Shown here piece by piece: positions 24,350-37,500 of a stretch of 64,000 nucleotides of DNA (position 1 is the stretch's first letter; each line of letters starts with the position of its first letter). A program made the position numbers and the translations under genes. The stretch comes from Daucus carota subsp. sativus (Eukaryota > Streptophyta > Magnoliopsida > Apiales > Apiaceae): assembly GCF_001625215.2 (NCBI RefSeq), contig NC_030382.2, forward strand, positions 34,644,610 through 34,708,609, given 5' to 3'. The notes below the pieces were generated by a model. That model ran no database searches. It worked only from the letters and a program-made list of their open reading frames with translations, and had not been told where the DNA came from.

Positions 24350-25200
24350 TGCCATAACTCTGTATGTGAGAGCACGATACGGTTAAAACGTAAAACCGCA
24401 ATCGAAATTGTAGATTTTTTATTTTTAAAATCGAAAATCGAAACCGTAACTGAACCGCTTGATCGGTTTCGGTTTCAGAAAATCTCAGTTCGATTTCAAT
24501 CGGTTCAGTTTCGGTTTTAACACCGCAATAAATAAAAATAAGAAACATAGTTCCAAATTGAAATAATAGAGAATTTATGTTAATTCAATATATACTTCAA
24601 ATTTGATAATGAACGACATTATTAAATTATTGAATTTAAACAAGATTAGATACAATAAAACTTATATATTGTGGGGATCATGATGGAAGTAGATAAACGA
24701 CTCAACCGTAATGATATTAAAAGAAAGTGCTCGGTGGAGAAACTCGTTCGGATAAATCAATTTTAACAAAATAACCTAAACACGGTTCAACCCCACTTCC
24801 TAGTAACCTATCTTGCCTCCATTTTACTTTGTTCATTACATATTATATACTTGTGTCTAACATACATATATGTGTGTATATCAATGTTGTAAAAAGCGGG
24901 AATCGGACTTAGTCGGTGAAGTTACGGAACAAAGATTAATCGGGGATTAATTGAATTGATCGGGGATTAATCGGATTGATTGGTGATTAATCAGATATTT
25001 AATCAGTTCGGCGAGCTACGGAACAAGGATTAATCGGTGATTAATCACCGACTTTTAGAACAGAGGTGTATATATATATAATATTTATTTTAATAATCGA
25101 TTCGATTCGGGTTTGGCCTTAAACCGGAATCGCAACTATTATAATCGATTCGATTTTTTGATTTTTGACGGTTTGATTTTCACCGGTTTCGGCTTCAATT
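24350..25200. repeat. CGGTTTCGGTTT-type element with a nested GATTAATCGG MITE
   Basis: Short motifs of the ATCGGTTTCGGTTT/AAACCGAAACC type occur at 24375-24525 and, inverted, at 25090-25200; they may be the two ends of one element. Between them, 24884-25064 begins TGTTGTAAAAAGCGGGAATC and ends CGACTTTTAGAACA, with repeated GGGGATTAATCGG and GGTGATTAATC inside. That is a separate small MITE. Confidence 0.45.
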
Positions 25201-25241
25201 CAATTTCTTCCTAAACCCTAATATCAAGATGACTGTATAAT

Positions 25242-25925
25242 GGCCCTGTTTGGAAGTTAGAGGTTTGGTGTGGTTTAGAGGTTTGACCACTAGAATCCGC
25301 TAATATAAGTGTTTGGTAGTTAGCGGATTGAAATAGAGATTTGGACCCAAAAAGCTAATTTTGAAAAAGCTACTTTGAGGAGTTTTTTGGGTTAGAGGTT
25401 TTGGTTTGTGTCAGAAGAAGCTAATCAATCAGCTATTAACCAAACAGTTTTACGTGAAACAGCTAATTTAATCCGCTAGTCAAAACATCTATTTCAATCC
25501 GCTAGTCAAAACATCTAATTCAATCTGCTAACAAGTAACCGCTAAGAGCAAGACCAAGAGGCACCCTAGTGGTGCTCTTAAGTCAAATAATAAAGAAATT
25601 AAAGGGAAAAGCGTGTCCAACAGTCTCCTAATCTCTCTTCATAAAACTAGGAGCTTTAAAATGTTCCTCAGTGATGAGGAGTCTGTACTCTCTCCTAAAC
25701 TAATTTTATATTACTAGATATTATTTTCCCCGTGTACTCCCGAATATGTGGTGTTGGATGACAAAGGATAAACATCATATAAGTATAAAAGATGAGGAAA
25801 CTGTTGGAGTTGGACTCCACATGTGCGTGTTAAAAGGGCTGAGAGTCAATATAATAACAGTTGTTATAGAGAGTATCTAAAAGAACTCTTGGACCCGCTC
25901 TAACGGCTAATCCCCAAATAGCGCC
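25242..25925. mobile_element. MITE of the GGCCCTGTTTGG type, with a second MITE inside
   Basis: The left end GGCCCTGTTTGGAAGTTAG and right end CTAATCCCCAAATAGCGCC are imperfect inverted repeats. Internal AATCCGCTA motifs recur. The Tourist-like MITE at 25546-25900 interrupts it near the right end. The target-site duplication was not resolved. Confidence 0.6.
25546..25900. mobile_element. Tourist-like MITE nested in an older MITE
   Basis: The ends GAGCAAGACCAAGAG and CTCTTGGACCCGCTC are imperfect inverted repeats, flanked by TAA at 25543-25545 and 25901-25903. The left end resembles that of the element at 1634-1985. Confidence 0.75.
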
Positions 25926-26512
25926 AATATTAGTCCACTCCCCATTTTCTCCGCTCAATCTTGCCTCATCATGTTTCCTCTGCTTTCACTAATTACCATT
26001 TAAACCATCCCAATAATACTTCCCAATCATATGTGCTCTCATTTAGGTCATATTTTTGTTGGGAAAAGGAAATCAATCCATAAACCATTATTTAAAAAAA
26101 TAAATAAATCACAGGTGCATTTTCAATTGTAAAAGTTGGAGACCGTATTTAAAATAAAACTTAAAAAGTACTAATTTTAGAAATAAATTTCAAAGTGACA
26201 ATATTTTTTAAGACTTTTAAAAAAGTAGTATTTTGAATAATTTCTTAAAAGTGTTGCAACATAGTTATATATATGTCAAGATTTTTTTGTTTATTGTTTC
26301 GCATGAGGAATTTGATTTGAGTTTTAATATTGAAAGTGTTATACCAATTTGTGAAAAATATAAAAAATTTATAATGATTACAAAGTCCTCCCTGAATTTA
26401 TATATATACATGAGGACAAGATAGATATCCAAATCAAGAAGATCTTCATTAATCATATTAATACATGCAAATAGAATATATCTACAAACACAAATATAAT
26501 AAACTCATTTAC

Positions 26513-26593
26513 CACTATATATAGCATAAGATAGTGAAATCTTACTACTCACTGCATGCAAAAACAACTCAACTAAAATAAAGAAAACTATCA
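26513..26593 (+). promoter_or_regulatory. TATA box and leader of the Cys-rich peptide gene
   Basis: ACTATATATAGCAT near 26513-26526 is a good plant TATA box. The coding ATG follows about 75 bases later after an A-rich leader, fitting a start site around 26545-26555. Confidence 0.55.
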
Positions 26594-27008
26594 ATGGCAA
26601 AAATTATTGCCATGACATTTGTTACAATAATAATCGTTGCAGAGTTGATGGTGTTTGTTGCAGCTGCCGGAAATTCTAATAAATTTGCAGCTAAATGCAT
26701 AGAATCTTGCACTTTGAAATGCATTGCTGAAGGGAAGGATCGAAAAACTTGGCAATGGGTGGCCTGCTTTGTTGGCTGCGCCGTCCAATGTTCAGAGTCC
26801 CTGGTCGACCAAAATTGTGCTACTACTTGTGTCGAATCTTTGTGCTCTAAATTTTATTAACTCCGGTACGTATCGGTCTTGTGTTAATTTTTTTTTTTTG
26901 GTCAAGCTTACATTATCTATTTTGTTTGATGTTTCAGATCCAGATACGTTGAAGACATGCATCGCCAGTGATTCGATCCCGAATTGTATGCCTAAATGTA
27001 CACAGTAG
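26594..27008 (+). CDS. Secreted Cys-rich peptide (thionin-like), two exons out of frame
   Basis: The first exon encodes 88 aa: a hydrophobic signal peptide of about 24 residues, then a Cys-rich mature part with repeated C-x3-C spacing (KCIESCTLKC, ACFVGCAVQC). This pattern is seen in thionin-like and alpha-hairpinin defence peptides, which act outside the cell. It stops at 26858-26860. A strong donor (CG|GTACGT at 26866) and an acceptor (TTTCAG at 26937) define a second exon to 27008 with three further cysteines, but exon 2 is open in a different frame from exon 1. Either the peptide ends at 88 aa and the second exon is untranslated, or a 1-base change near the end of exon 1 has broken the gene. 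Exact family is uncertain. Confidence 0.6.
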
Positions 27009-27034
27009 TTTGACTTTCTTTATAATATTGTATA

Positions 27035-27286
27035 CTCCCTCCGTCCCAGTCAATAGTATACATTGGGGGACGGGGGCGCGGCACGGACTTTAATGCTTCA
27101 ATATAGTATAGTTCTGTAAATTATTTTTAAGATTTTCTTTTTTTGTATAAAAGTATAACATTTATATTTTTATACAAAAAAAAGAAAATATTAAAAATAA
27201 GTTGTGGAACTATGTTTTATAAAAGCCTTAAAAAGCGTGTCGAGCAGTGAAAAAGAAACGTATACAATTGACTGGGACAGAGGGAG
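27035..27286. mobile_element. Stowaway MITE
   Basis: CTCCCTCCGTCCCAGTCAAT at the left mirrors ATTGACTGGGACAGAGGGAG at the right. TA duplications lie at 27033-27034 and 27287-27288. It lies 26 bases after the last codon of the Cys-rich gene's second exon, so it may provide that transcript's 3' end. Confidence 0.88.
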
Positions 27287-27459
27287 TAAACCAAACCAGA
27301 TGTACCTATTTGATCAAATTTGTTGGGCAAACATGATTCTTGAATTAAATGAATTCGATATTGATGATCTAGTTAATTATGTATGTTTTGTTAGGCCTAT
27401 ATATATCAAAATCGGAGAATATATATGTCATTCAGACAATGCAAACAATAAGTTAGATT

Positions 27460-28400
27460 GTAGAAGAGGGGTTGAATACAATCTACAAAAATTTTAACAA
27501 ATTCTTGCTTAACAGATTATATTCAAACTACAAGAGAATATTAAAACTAAAACAGAATTTTAAAGAACAAGGATCATAAAAATTTCAGGTGGATTGTTTG
27601 GTCCACCTGAGAGATATTAAGAACCTTCCAAGTATAAATACTTGGCTGCTTACAAAAGAATGAAGAGCAGAAACTTACAATTTCTTGCTAACTTTCTCTA
27701 TTGCTTTGCTCTTTAGTTCTTGGTGTTTGGATACTTTAAAATGTAAATTACAAAGTGAATATATACTACTACAAACAAAAATAGTCTGTAAAAGTATTTT
27801 CCTACTCAATTTCTAGCTATTACAAATATAGAATTTCTTGGACTTGATACAACATTTGGCAGCTTGAAATTCTTGTTACTTTGCCAGAAATGGTAGGCTT
27901 CGAGGTTCTCAATATTTGACTAAACTGCTTTTGGTTTAGCTTCCAAAACTGATGCAGCATCTGTCACATCAACCCATGTGCTCTCTGTCCTTTACTTGAC
28001 CTGTAGCTATCAATTCCTAACTATCAATTGATATGCTTTCTAAATTATCAATTGATAGCCTTTCTTGAATCATCGATTGATGGTGTTGATGTAGCGATTG
28101 ATAAGCTCTCTTAATTACCCGTTGATACTTCATGACTAGCGATAGATTTTCACTTCACTTGGATAGATTACATGACTTGTCATATTTACAATTATGTCAC
28201 CCTATCTATACATCCATTGATAGTTCAATTGCTAATCTAAAAGTATACATTATTAATACATTAATCGCTAAGATGTTCCAGTTTTGTTACAGTACCTCAT
28301 CATCTGTTGATGGGTGAATCTGATCAATTGATACTGCCTTAGCATGCTATCAATTGATCAGCTACATGCAATTTTATTCTAAGTAAGAATAAAATACTTT
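27460..28400. repeat. Retrotransposon-like region with TATCAATTGATA repeats
   Basis: A GAGGGGTTGAATACAATCTA stretch near 27466 resembles sequence found in plant LTR-retrotransposon remnants (weak). From 28008 to 28150 a 12-bp near-palindrome, TATCAATTGATA and variants, recurs about every 21-25 bases. Further copies lie near 28210, 28306, 28323 and 28349. No coding frame is seen. Confidence 0.4.
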
Positions 28401-29172
28401 GTATCATCAATCATCACATTTTCCTAGCAATATATAGGGTGATAGATTAGATAAAAAAATTATTTGATAGTTGTATAAATTTCTTATATTAATAAAAGAG
28501 AAAACATAATATGAAATACAAGAAATTATAAATTTCAAGGTTATAAAAATTGATTCACAAAAAGTTTTTCTTATAATATTTAAATCAAGAACTCTATATC
28601 TAAAATTAGAACAAATTCTGATTAATTACTAAAATCCGTACATTCATGCATAAATTGTACTCTAAGCTCTTTAATATCGATTGGAAGAATTAATCAAGAT
28701 AAAACGATTAGGATAATTCTTTTTTCTTCTGATACTTACAAATGAATATGATTTTGAAAGAGAATATGTAGTAACGCTGATTAAATTTATTTGACAAAGA
28801 TAGGAGAAATGACCATCATAAAATGACCATCATATATCTAAATTAACTGTTTGTTCATCTACTTGCTCAACCTGTCCAGCTGATTATTGTTGTACCTGAG
28901 GTTGCAAAAGGACACCCTGATTCAGTAGCTAGTCATGTGATCCTCAAGTTTTAGAATGACCTGAAACAGAGATAATTGGAACTACAAAAGCAGGAGAGTT
29001 ACAGAAGCCGGCAATTTAAAATATCACCTAGAAGTTGAGAGCTAAGGAACTTAGACCACCATATTTGTTTCCGGAGATTATAATTCTGGATATAATTTCA
29101 TTATTTTTCTAAATTCAAGAGATTATAATCCCTAAACTCAACCATACCAATATTCAAGACTTCAGTAAGTTT
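28401..29172. other. Intergenic, AT-rich
   Basis: Nothing beyond AT-rich sequence was recognised. Confidence 0.35.
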
Positions 29173-30119
29173 AGGGCTGTGAACGGCCGAGTGGATCACT
29201 TTTTACTTATCAATTTCGATTTTGAGTTTTTTTCTAGGCAAGTCGAGTTTGTTTGTTAAGATAAACAAACATCTTTTGTTGTTCGAACTTAATTTCGTTA
29301 AGAACAAAATCGAGTTTGAGTCGAGTCGTTCATGCAATTTATTATTATTTTTTTTAAAATTCACTTACAACAAGCTCGGTCCCGTATTGATGATTAGTTT
29401 TTTCTAAAAAAATTGATGATCCAACCGTACGGATGTTATAATTTACTTATTTTAATGATGTTACAAAAATATCAAAAAATAAAAAATATATTTAATGTAA
29501 GATTTTAGCAGTCAACTAGTGAAATTATAACAACTTCAAACAATGTTTCAAAAAAAAACAACTTCAAACAAGCTTGGTCTCAAATCAACCTTTAAATTTT
29601 TTCAAAAATTTTCTTGACAATTCAACAATACGAATGTTGTGATACACTTATTTTAATGATGTAAAAAAAATACAAAAAAATGAAAAGTATATTTGATGTA
29701 AGATTTTAGCAACTAGTAAATTAATTATTACTACTTAAAATACGTTTGGTCCTGATTGATGTTTAATTTTTTTCAAAAAGTTTCTTGACCATCCAACCAT
29801 ACAGATGTTAGGATATAATTATTTTAATGATGCTATAAAAATATCAAAAAATAAAAATTATATTTCTATATTTTTACAAATAAATTATCAAAAATTCACA
29901 CCACCTAAACACACACATACATATTCTGCTTTAAGGAGTCAAACTTGAGTTTAAAGAGTCGAGTCGAGCTCAGCTCGAGTTGATTACGAGTCGAGCTCGA
30001 GTCAAACACAAATAATACTTGAATCGAGTTTCACAAAATTTGTTGTTCAAACTCGAGCTCAATAATAAAACGAATCGAGCCGAGTTTATTCGCAAACACC
30101 TCAATTTGTTTATAGCCTT
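29173..30119. mobile_element. Element with GAGTCGAGCTCGAG ends and three internal repeats
   Basis: It starts GGGCTGTGAACGGCCGAG and ends near GTTTATAGCC. CTCGAG/GAGCTCG-rich stretches lie at both ends (29250-29330 and 29950-30090), in opposite orientation. Between them three diverged ~190-bp units follow each other (about 29370, 29570 and 29739), each with TCCAACCRTACRGATGTT and TTATTTTAATGATG. This is probably a non-autonomous DNA transposon of hAT or Mutator type; the duplication was not resolved. Confidence 0.5.
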
Positions 30120-30959
30120 AGTCAAGTTCAAAATATCGGTATATATATATAACATGTATTATCCATCTTCCGGTTATCTTTTGACGGTGGAAGTTATGTA
30201 AACACACAAAATACTTGCCACTCAACTTGACATGAAAACCGTGCTTCCATTGACCCTCAACATCAACCCAACGGTGACACGAAACCAGCACAATACTTCC
30301 CCTCGACCCTCACCATCACTCAACAATCAACATGGCACAAAAACCTCTTTCCCCCTTTTGTTGACAACTAAACTCAATACAAATATTTAGAAATACTTAA
30401 CATGACTAGAAATAATTTATTTAAAGTATGAAAATTTAGGTATGCATACTAAAAAATAAATTAAACATGTGATAAACAAAATGCAAATTGTATTAGAGTG
30501 AAATGCAAAATAATAGCTGAATTTTATTATTTTTTACAATTTAGTGACTCAAATCTCAAATTTGCAACATGGTGGGCGGACATAGTCTTTATATTCAAAA
30601 ATAATATTTGATCACCTATCATAACTTTGAAATTCCGACAACTAAAATTCAAAAACTATAAAATTCAGCCACCAAATTCCACTTAGTCCGGTATTATATT
30701 ATTATGTTTTGTGCCCCCTTTGGCCCGAATTTCATTTCCATAATACGCGGATAAGCCACCTACTGGGATGTGCGCCTTATACGCATTTTTTCTTTCTAGC
30801 TCACAATTGTTTTCTTCTTGTTTTTGAATCTTGATACTATTCCCTTATACACGGTTCTTTCTAACTCGTAATTGTCTTGTTCTTGATACTATTCCCTCAT
30901 TACTCGACGGCCACATTCTTCGATCTACTAATGCTTTCCATGTATTCACCAGCTTAATA
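30120..30959. other. Intergenic
   Basis: No gene is seen. A ~50-bp diverged tandem repeat lies at about 30790-30897 (TTCTTTCTARCTC and TTGATACTATTCCCT blocks occur twice). Confidence 0.4.
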
Positions 30960-31097
30960 TCAATCACCAATCTTTGTAAAATCAGCAGCACCAGCATACT
31001 TCTTCCATTTAAGCCTCCTCTGGTATTCCTCCAGCTTTAAGTGCGGGGCTTTTGCAGGAGATAATGCTACTCTTCGAATGAGAGGCTGTTCCTTCAT
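30960..31097 (-). CDS. Exon-like small frame, unknown (45 aa)
   Basis: An ATG at 31095-31097 opens a 45-codon frame ending TGA at 30960-30962. The peptide is strongly charged with the look of a real exon (LKLEEYQRRLKWKKYAGAAD). Its composition and GC content exceed the flanks. It may be a gene fragment captured by an element, or one exon of a larger decayed gene. I do not recognise the family and see no second exon. Confidence 0.3.
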   Translation of the reverse strand: MKEQPLIRRVALSPAKAPHLKLEEYQRRLKWKKYAGAADFTKIGD

Positions 31098-31550
31098 CTA
31101 AATTTACACTTCCTATATACCATGAAGCCCAAGTAGTCCCAATCCAAATGAAATGTTTCTAATGATACACCTTTTACTACTTAACTGGCACCTCATCACC
31201 TCTCACAACTCTGAAATAAACCAGTAACTTTTCATTTCCTTTATACAAATTTTATCGAAGGCCACTAACTAATTTATTTGGTTGTATCTGAAACATGCTG
31301 TCAAAAAGAACGAAGCAACAACTTGACAAGTATCTTAACTGCATCTGTTACAGTAAAATTTAGGGACAAAATTTAGCAGTCTTTAAACAACTGCATGGAC
31401 ACCACTCTCAATGACACGACAGTAAATATACATCATAGAATTCCTCATGGATAAAATGCTTCTGACAACGAAATTGGCATTACTAGCCATACCTGGATAG
31501 AACAAGTATACAGTGTTCTCTACTTGGCAGTGTGCTACTGATCAATGATT

Positions 31551-34500
31551 TTACTGCGAATCATTATTCGTTGATGAAGCAGGAACAGGATGAACAACTT
31601 CTCTGCCGCCGAACAGTGGTCTCATATATCTATCATCATATTTTCTCCAGTACCGATGAATAGTGTTACTTGTTGTGCTTAAGATCCTGCTCAGGCTGGC
31701 TGACCTGTGTATATCTTCATGTTCTGTATCACTTTCTGGATCTTGAGAACTATGCAAAAGTGGCAAGGTATTTGGACTTGATGGTTCAGAGGACAGGACA
31801 TTTCTGTTTAGTATCGGTGGAGGCATCAAGAGTCTTACTAGAGGTTTTGTCATCAATCCGAAAACCTTTACAAATTACAGCAATAAAAAAAAGTAGAACT
31901 TCCATTGTCAGATAAGAAAAAGAACATACTTTACTTCAGAATTATAATTGTTAGGGCAAAAACAGAAAGAATATAAAAAAGAATATATTTAAAGTTCTTC
32001 TTGGATTGGCTATGCATAACACAAGTACCAAACTGAGGCAAATATATTGTAATGTGCTCAGTATGTTGTTTAGGAAAACTGATAATCTTCACCCTTAAAA
32101 TAGATAAACTGTTTATGGCAGTCTGATAATTTCCCTGTCTAGATCAAGTATGATAGAAACAAATATAGACTGAACTGTGGAATATTTCAGAAAATTACCA
32201 ATTTTATCGGTAGCAAGATTCACAGAGCGAAAAGAATATGATATATAAAACACAACAGAGAGAGCAAAGGGTTAGTGAACCCTTGACTGAGCTATATATT
32301 CATTATACAGATAATTATAATTTTTGTAGAAGTCATAATTTAATAGAATCAGACACACAGTGCACATGGTATAAGGAGCAAAGAATTTACTGCAAATCAG
32401 TATAATCAATTGATCCTGTGTCCCAACTCCCAAGTGAATTACTGAAGAAGAAGAGCAAAGCAGTGCTAGACACATAACAATATTACAATAAAAACAATAA
32501 TAAGAAAAATGATATGTATGCCTACATGGGATTTATAGTGTCGAGAGATTACAGAACCTATAATTTATATTGCATTTATGTTACATAAATCTTTTATTAA
32601 AGAGAGTCTGCCCCATTGTAAAGCATTCGAGATAAAAAACCAAGTTTATCTTGCATTTAGCAAAAGAACACCATATACAAGATGCAACAATATTACGTTA
32701 AGAGTAAAGATAAATGTGATACAGGGTTGAGTATGGTTTACCATAGTACTGAAAAGAACAACAGTCATTGTGCTGGTTAATATAATAGCATTTGCTTGTT
32801 GTTGGGTATGCCCGAATCTCGTAAACTGCACCGGTTATGAATGTTGGTCAGTAAGTAATATGCTGATAAGAAAGTGTACAAATAAACATGAAACTTGCAA
32901 ACTAATAGTATTGATAAATCAAATTTAAAGTTTGACAATTGTTGTCAGTGGAATTTCTTAAAATCTCGTGAGGGGTTATGCATAAATAATGGAAAAGCCG
33001 GGGGAGGTACCTGACCTTAGAAATGTGCCTACCACCAGGTTATTCAGGTAAAAGGTGATAAATTGGGGTAAGACTGACGTTCAGGACAGCAGACAATAGG
33101 TCTAGTGTACGTCGCCCCTTACAGGTGTGTCTGATTAATATTATAGGGTTCTTTATCATATGGCCAAAGCATAGTCCACTAGGAGCTCACCAGTTAAACT
33201 TGGCACTTGACCCGGTGTCCAAAAATCTCAATGGGTTAGAATTAGGCCAACTGACGTGAGTGCTGAGATCTGAGCTATACATGAGCAGATAGCAGGATAT
33301 GTGTTATGGGGCATTTGGGGGGGGGGGGGGGGGGGGGGGATTTACTCAATACTCATCTTAGGTAATGTCACGTTAAGAATATCTACATTAGACATGGTAT
33401 CTCCAGATTTGAAGCCACAGGAGCATATCTTTCAATCTGAGCAAATAGGATTAATATATGACATATCTAAGTAACAATTCCCACTTTATTTTCCTTCATA
33501 CATCCAGGATGATTTTCTTTGGCTCCCATTTACCTGATTATAAGCAAGTGTCATTGAAACAACGCCTCTCATTAGACCAGCCCACCATATTATAACCTGC
33601 ACAATCATAGTTATAAGTTTGTAGTCACATTGGTAAGTTTCAGATAAATGAAAAACATAAAGTGCTTTTTATTTTTTCACTTTAATACCTGTTGCTTGAG
33701 GTTTAATTTATAACTCGTGGACTTCTTGGTAAGGTTTGATATAAAGGAAAGAGGGAATACAAATGATGCTCTTCCGATCAGAACCAAGCCAAGCAGCAAA
33801 GCACTCATGCCAACAGATTTTGCGGGACTGAAGTCATGGAAATTGATTAGAATTAGGCAGATATAAACACAATTTGCCCAAAAAAGCTTTCTGTAAATTT
33901 TAACGTGAATATAAGGAACAGTTAATTTTTATCTTCTACATAAAGCCTACTAAAAAGAAAAAAGAAGTAATGTGTAGTATATTGTAGATCTAAAAATGTA
34001 TTGAAATTTGAGTTCTACCAGCTGCTAACAAAATTCCACTTTTCCAAGTCCAATGCATCCATACCAACATAAAGAAAGATGCATATTTCACAAATGAATG
34101 AAAATGTTGCGAAGGCATGCCTGGAAATCAGAAAATTAAAGTAAAATTAAGTTATGGACTTGCAAAGAAATTTCTTTGTTATGTAGAGCGGCTGCGGGTT
34201 CCTACGTTAAAAAAAAAAAAAAAAAAACTATTGATGGACTTGCAGAGGTCTTCCTCAAGGTTATGCTCACCTTGTCGCTACTTTTGACCCGTCAGTCATA
34301 GAATGCCAAGCGTAATGTGACATGACTAACCCGCAAAAGAATGCGGTAAGTATACCACTCAAGTCAAACAGCTGGAAGACCAACGGATAAGTACAAAACA
34401 ATAATATCAAATTGCTGAAGCTCATATTTATATGTGTTAACTTATTAGTAACAGGTTTAAATATTTTGGGAACTCAAAACAATTATAACATACCTCAGCC

Positions 34501-37500
34501 ATCATATATGAAAGGTAAGCCATCAGAATCATAAGCGCCATTTCACGATCAGAAGAATGCCTGAAAAGTTACAAACCCGCTATTGAAGACACATGTAGAA
34601 AGTGTATAAATTCACAAATGAAGGCATCCACATAGTTTCGAAGATTGATGTGGTCATAATAGATAAATGAGGAAGACCATTAATTTTAGTTTCATCTATT
34701 ACTCATCGTGGCACTCTAGCAGAATTTTACATATTTCAACAAATATTATACATGTAAAGTCATTATTTTTGTTATGAACATATGCCCAATCTTGACATTT
34801 TATTCAGAAGTGGCTTGCAGAGTTAGTCTTCAGGTTTTGCGCCTGGTACCATATCGCCGAATGGGTACTTTATTGATTTTTGTAATGCTTTCAGTCAACA
34901 ATTGGATTGAACTTTCAGCTATTGTATTTGCAAGTTTAACTATAATAAATTCCAAAGAGAAAAATTAGTCACCATAAATGCTACGCAGACATACCTTCCG
35001 GGATGCAACTTTTTCATGATAAAAGCACTGAGCAATCCAACCTGAAAGTTGAGTCAAAAATTGTTTACAACAGAGTGTAATATGGCATACTTCACAAGAA
35101 TGCAGACAAGAACAAGTTCAACATTGTTCTAAGTTGCCTTCAAAGACATTGACCTATATTTGCACTTAAATTGTTCACAAAGTGAAATTTGAAACACGTA
35201 TGATGCATGAGAGGTCATGTGTGACTTCGCACCAATCTAGTCTGACAAATGATAACTTCTTGCTCTCATTTTTACATGGGATGTGTATCTTTTGTATGCA
35301 AAGTTGTAAAAACACTCTTTTTGTATTAAAAGTAGTGATATTTTGTAGCTCACAATGGCAAAAAAATTTATGATTGATGCACTTAGGATCTGTAGTTTGA
35401 TTGTTCATATCAGGCTCAGTGGTCCAAGTCTACTAGTACGGTATTTGTATGTCAAGACTTTAATGCCATTTGGTTAAATTTATTATCATGATTTAGAGGG
35501 GAGAGATACACTTACTGAGACCCCCAACAAGGTGCTTGTAGTAAACAGAAACAAGAAAGTCCCCCCAAATTGAAAGGCAGTTTTCACGTTGATGTCGGAG
35601 AGGTCATATTTTTGAATTGCATGAAAGAGAACTACAGATGTAGCGTCATTCACCACTCCTTCCCCGAACAATATGCTGTACAACAAAGGTGTCTCTTCTT
35701 GACTAAGAATCTGACATCAGAGTATCAGACAACACACTAGTCATATATTTTAGAGTAAAACGCAAAGTGGTGGCCGAACTTTATCCGTTTTTGCACTTTG
35801 GTGACCACAATTTCAAATTTACAAATAGGTGGCCAGACTTTATATGTTTCAAAGAAATGGCCAAGGGCCACTTTTCTGAGAAAAGACTAATCTTTTATTC
35901 CTCAAAAAAGTGGCCCTTATCGACCTTTTCGATGAATTAAGACAATATATGGCCACCGTATTGCAAATTTGAATTTCCGGCCACCAAAATGTAAAAAATG
36001 GACAAAGTTCGGCCACTAACGTATACTTTACTCTATATTTTATTATACATGTGCACAAAATTGCCACCCTGACAAGTCATTCATACCTGCAAGGTGTATA
36101 CAGAATCTGTAGCCGAAAAAATTGCTCCAATTGCTTCAAAGAAACATATCTTAGTTTAGAACATAGCTTAAACACTGAAAGCATTAAGTACATAATTTTC
36201 TTCTCTCAAATACTATTAGACATCACATTTAAGTCATCAATTTTTCTGGAGAAACTTAATTAACAAGTCAACCACTACAACCACAATTAGAGTCTGTATT
36301 CAAACAAAGTTTTGAAGTTATCTATCCAAATTATTTTCCCTGGAAGTCCAAAGATACATTCACACATTATTATATGATATATTATGTTTATTATTGAAAT
36401 TTGTACAGCACCAACATTTAACAAATAAACTTGTTCCTTGCAGATAACAAATACATTTGTATAGTACATTGTGAAGTCAAAATGACACAGTTTAATGCAA
36501 AACATTACAGTAGGTAGAGAAAATAATTATCTGGGACAATATAAAGAAGACTGGGCCTTCAAAAGGACTGCATTAACACCCCTTACCCCCACCTATCTAC
36601 TATCTGCATTTTCTAATCGATACACGGTGGTACCGTGTAATATCCATAAAATTTGAAGAACATTGATTCACTCCTACTTGGTGTCAATATATCATGACTG
36701 ATGTCTTGAACATTTGCAATTAGTGCAATACATCTCAAGTTAATAAACTTTACCATCTAAACGTGTCGAAACCGGCTATGTTAACATCAGTATCACCAGA
36801 CTAAGTCAAAGGAATTAATGATACAAACTCACAAAAACAGGAGGATCAATGGCGATGCAGGGATGAACAGCATACCGAGATAATCCTTGATCTCCAAAGA
36901 GCCAATATTCAGCATTTCGATTAAATACCTTGCACCTGTATTAAATTAGTTAAAAAGCATAAAAGTTTAAACTTATTATGTGTGTTTAAACAATAAACAG
37001 CAAGTACAAAGTGTACGAACCAGCCTATCTTGATATTCTATATGTATCATTCAATAAATATTTGACACATTGTATTAAAGAAATTTAAAAATATTAAATA
37101 TATAGATTGATACATTGATGATATATTTTATAAACTACTACAATGGAGTTGTCTGAGCATACCAAATGATATGATTGTAAAGGACATAAGTGTACCAAGA
37201 GCTCCAAATAGCATGATTGTCATGAAGTTTTGAAAAAATTGCTTCTTTTTCATCTGAAACCTGATATAAGAATATTAATATTATAAATTATAAGGACCTA
37301 CAGACATATATGACATGGAAATATAAGGTCTCCCTCTTTTTATGCTGCTAAACTAGATGCATCTTCCACATTAGACAGTAAAACTGCAATGGTAGTGGAC
37401 TAGTGGTGGTCCTCATCATGGATAAAATATGAAACCTGGTTATCATTCAGTGTGAGGAAAACGAAGCTTACCCTGCATTAAATATTATAGGCGGAAGAAG

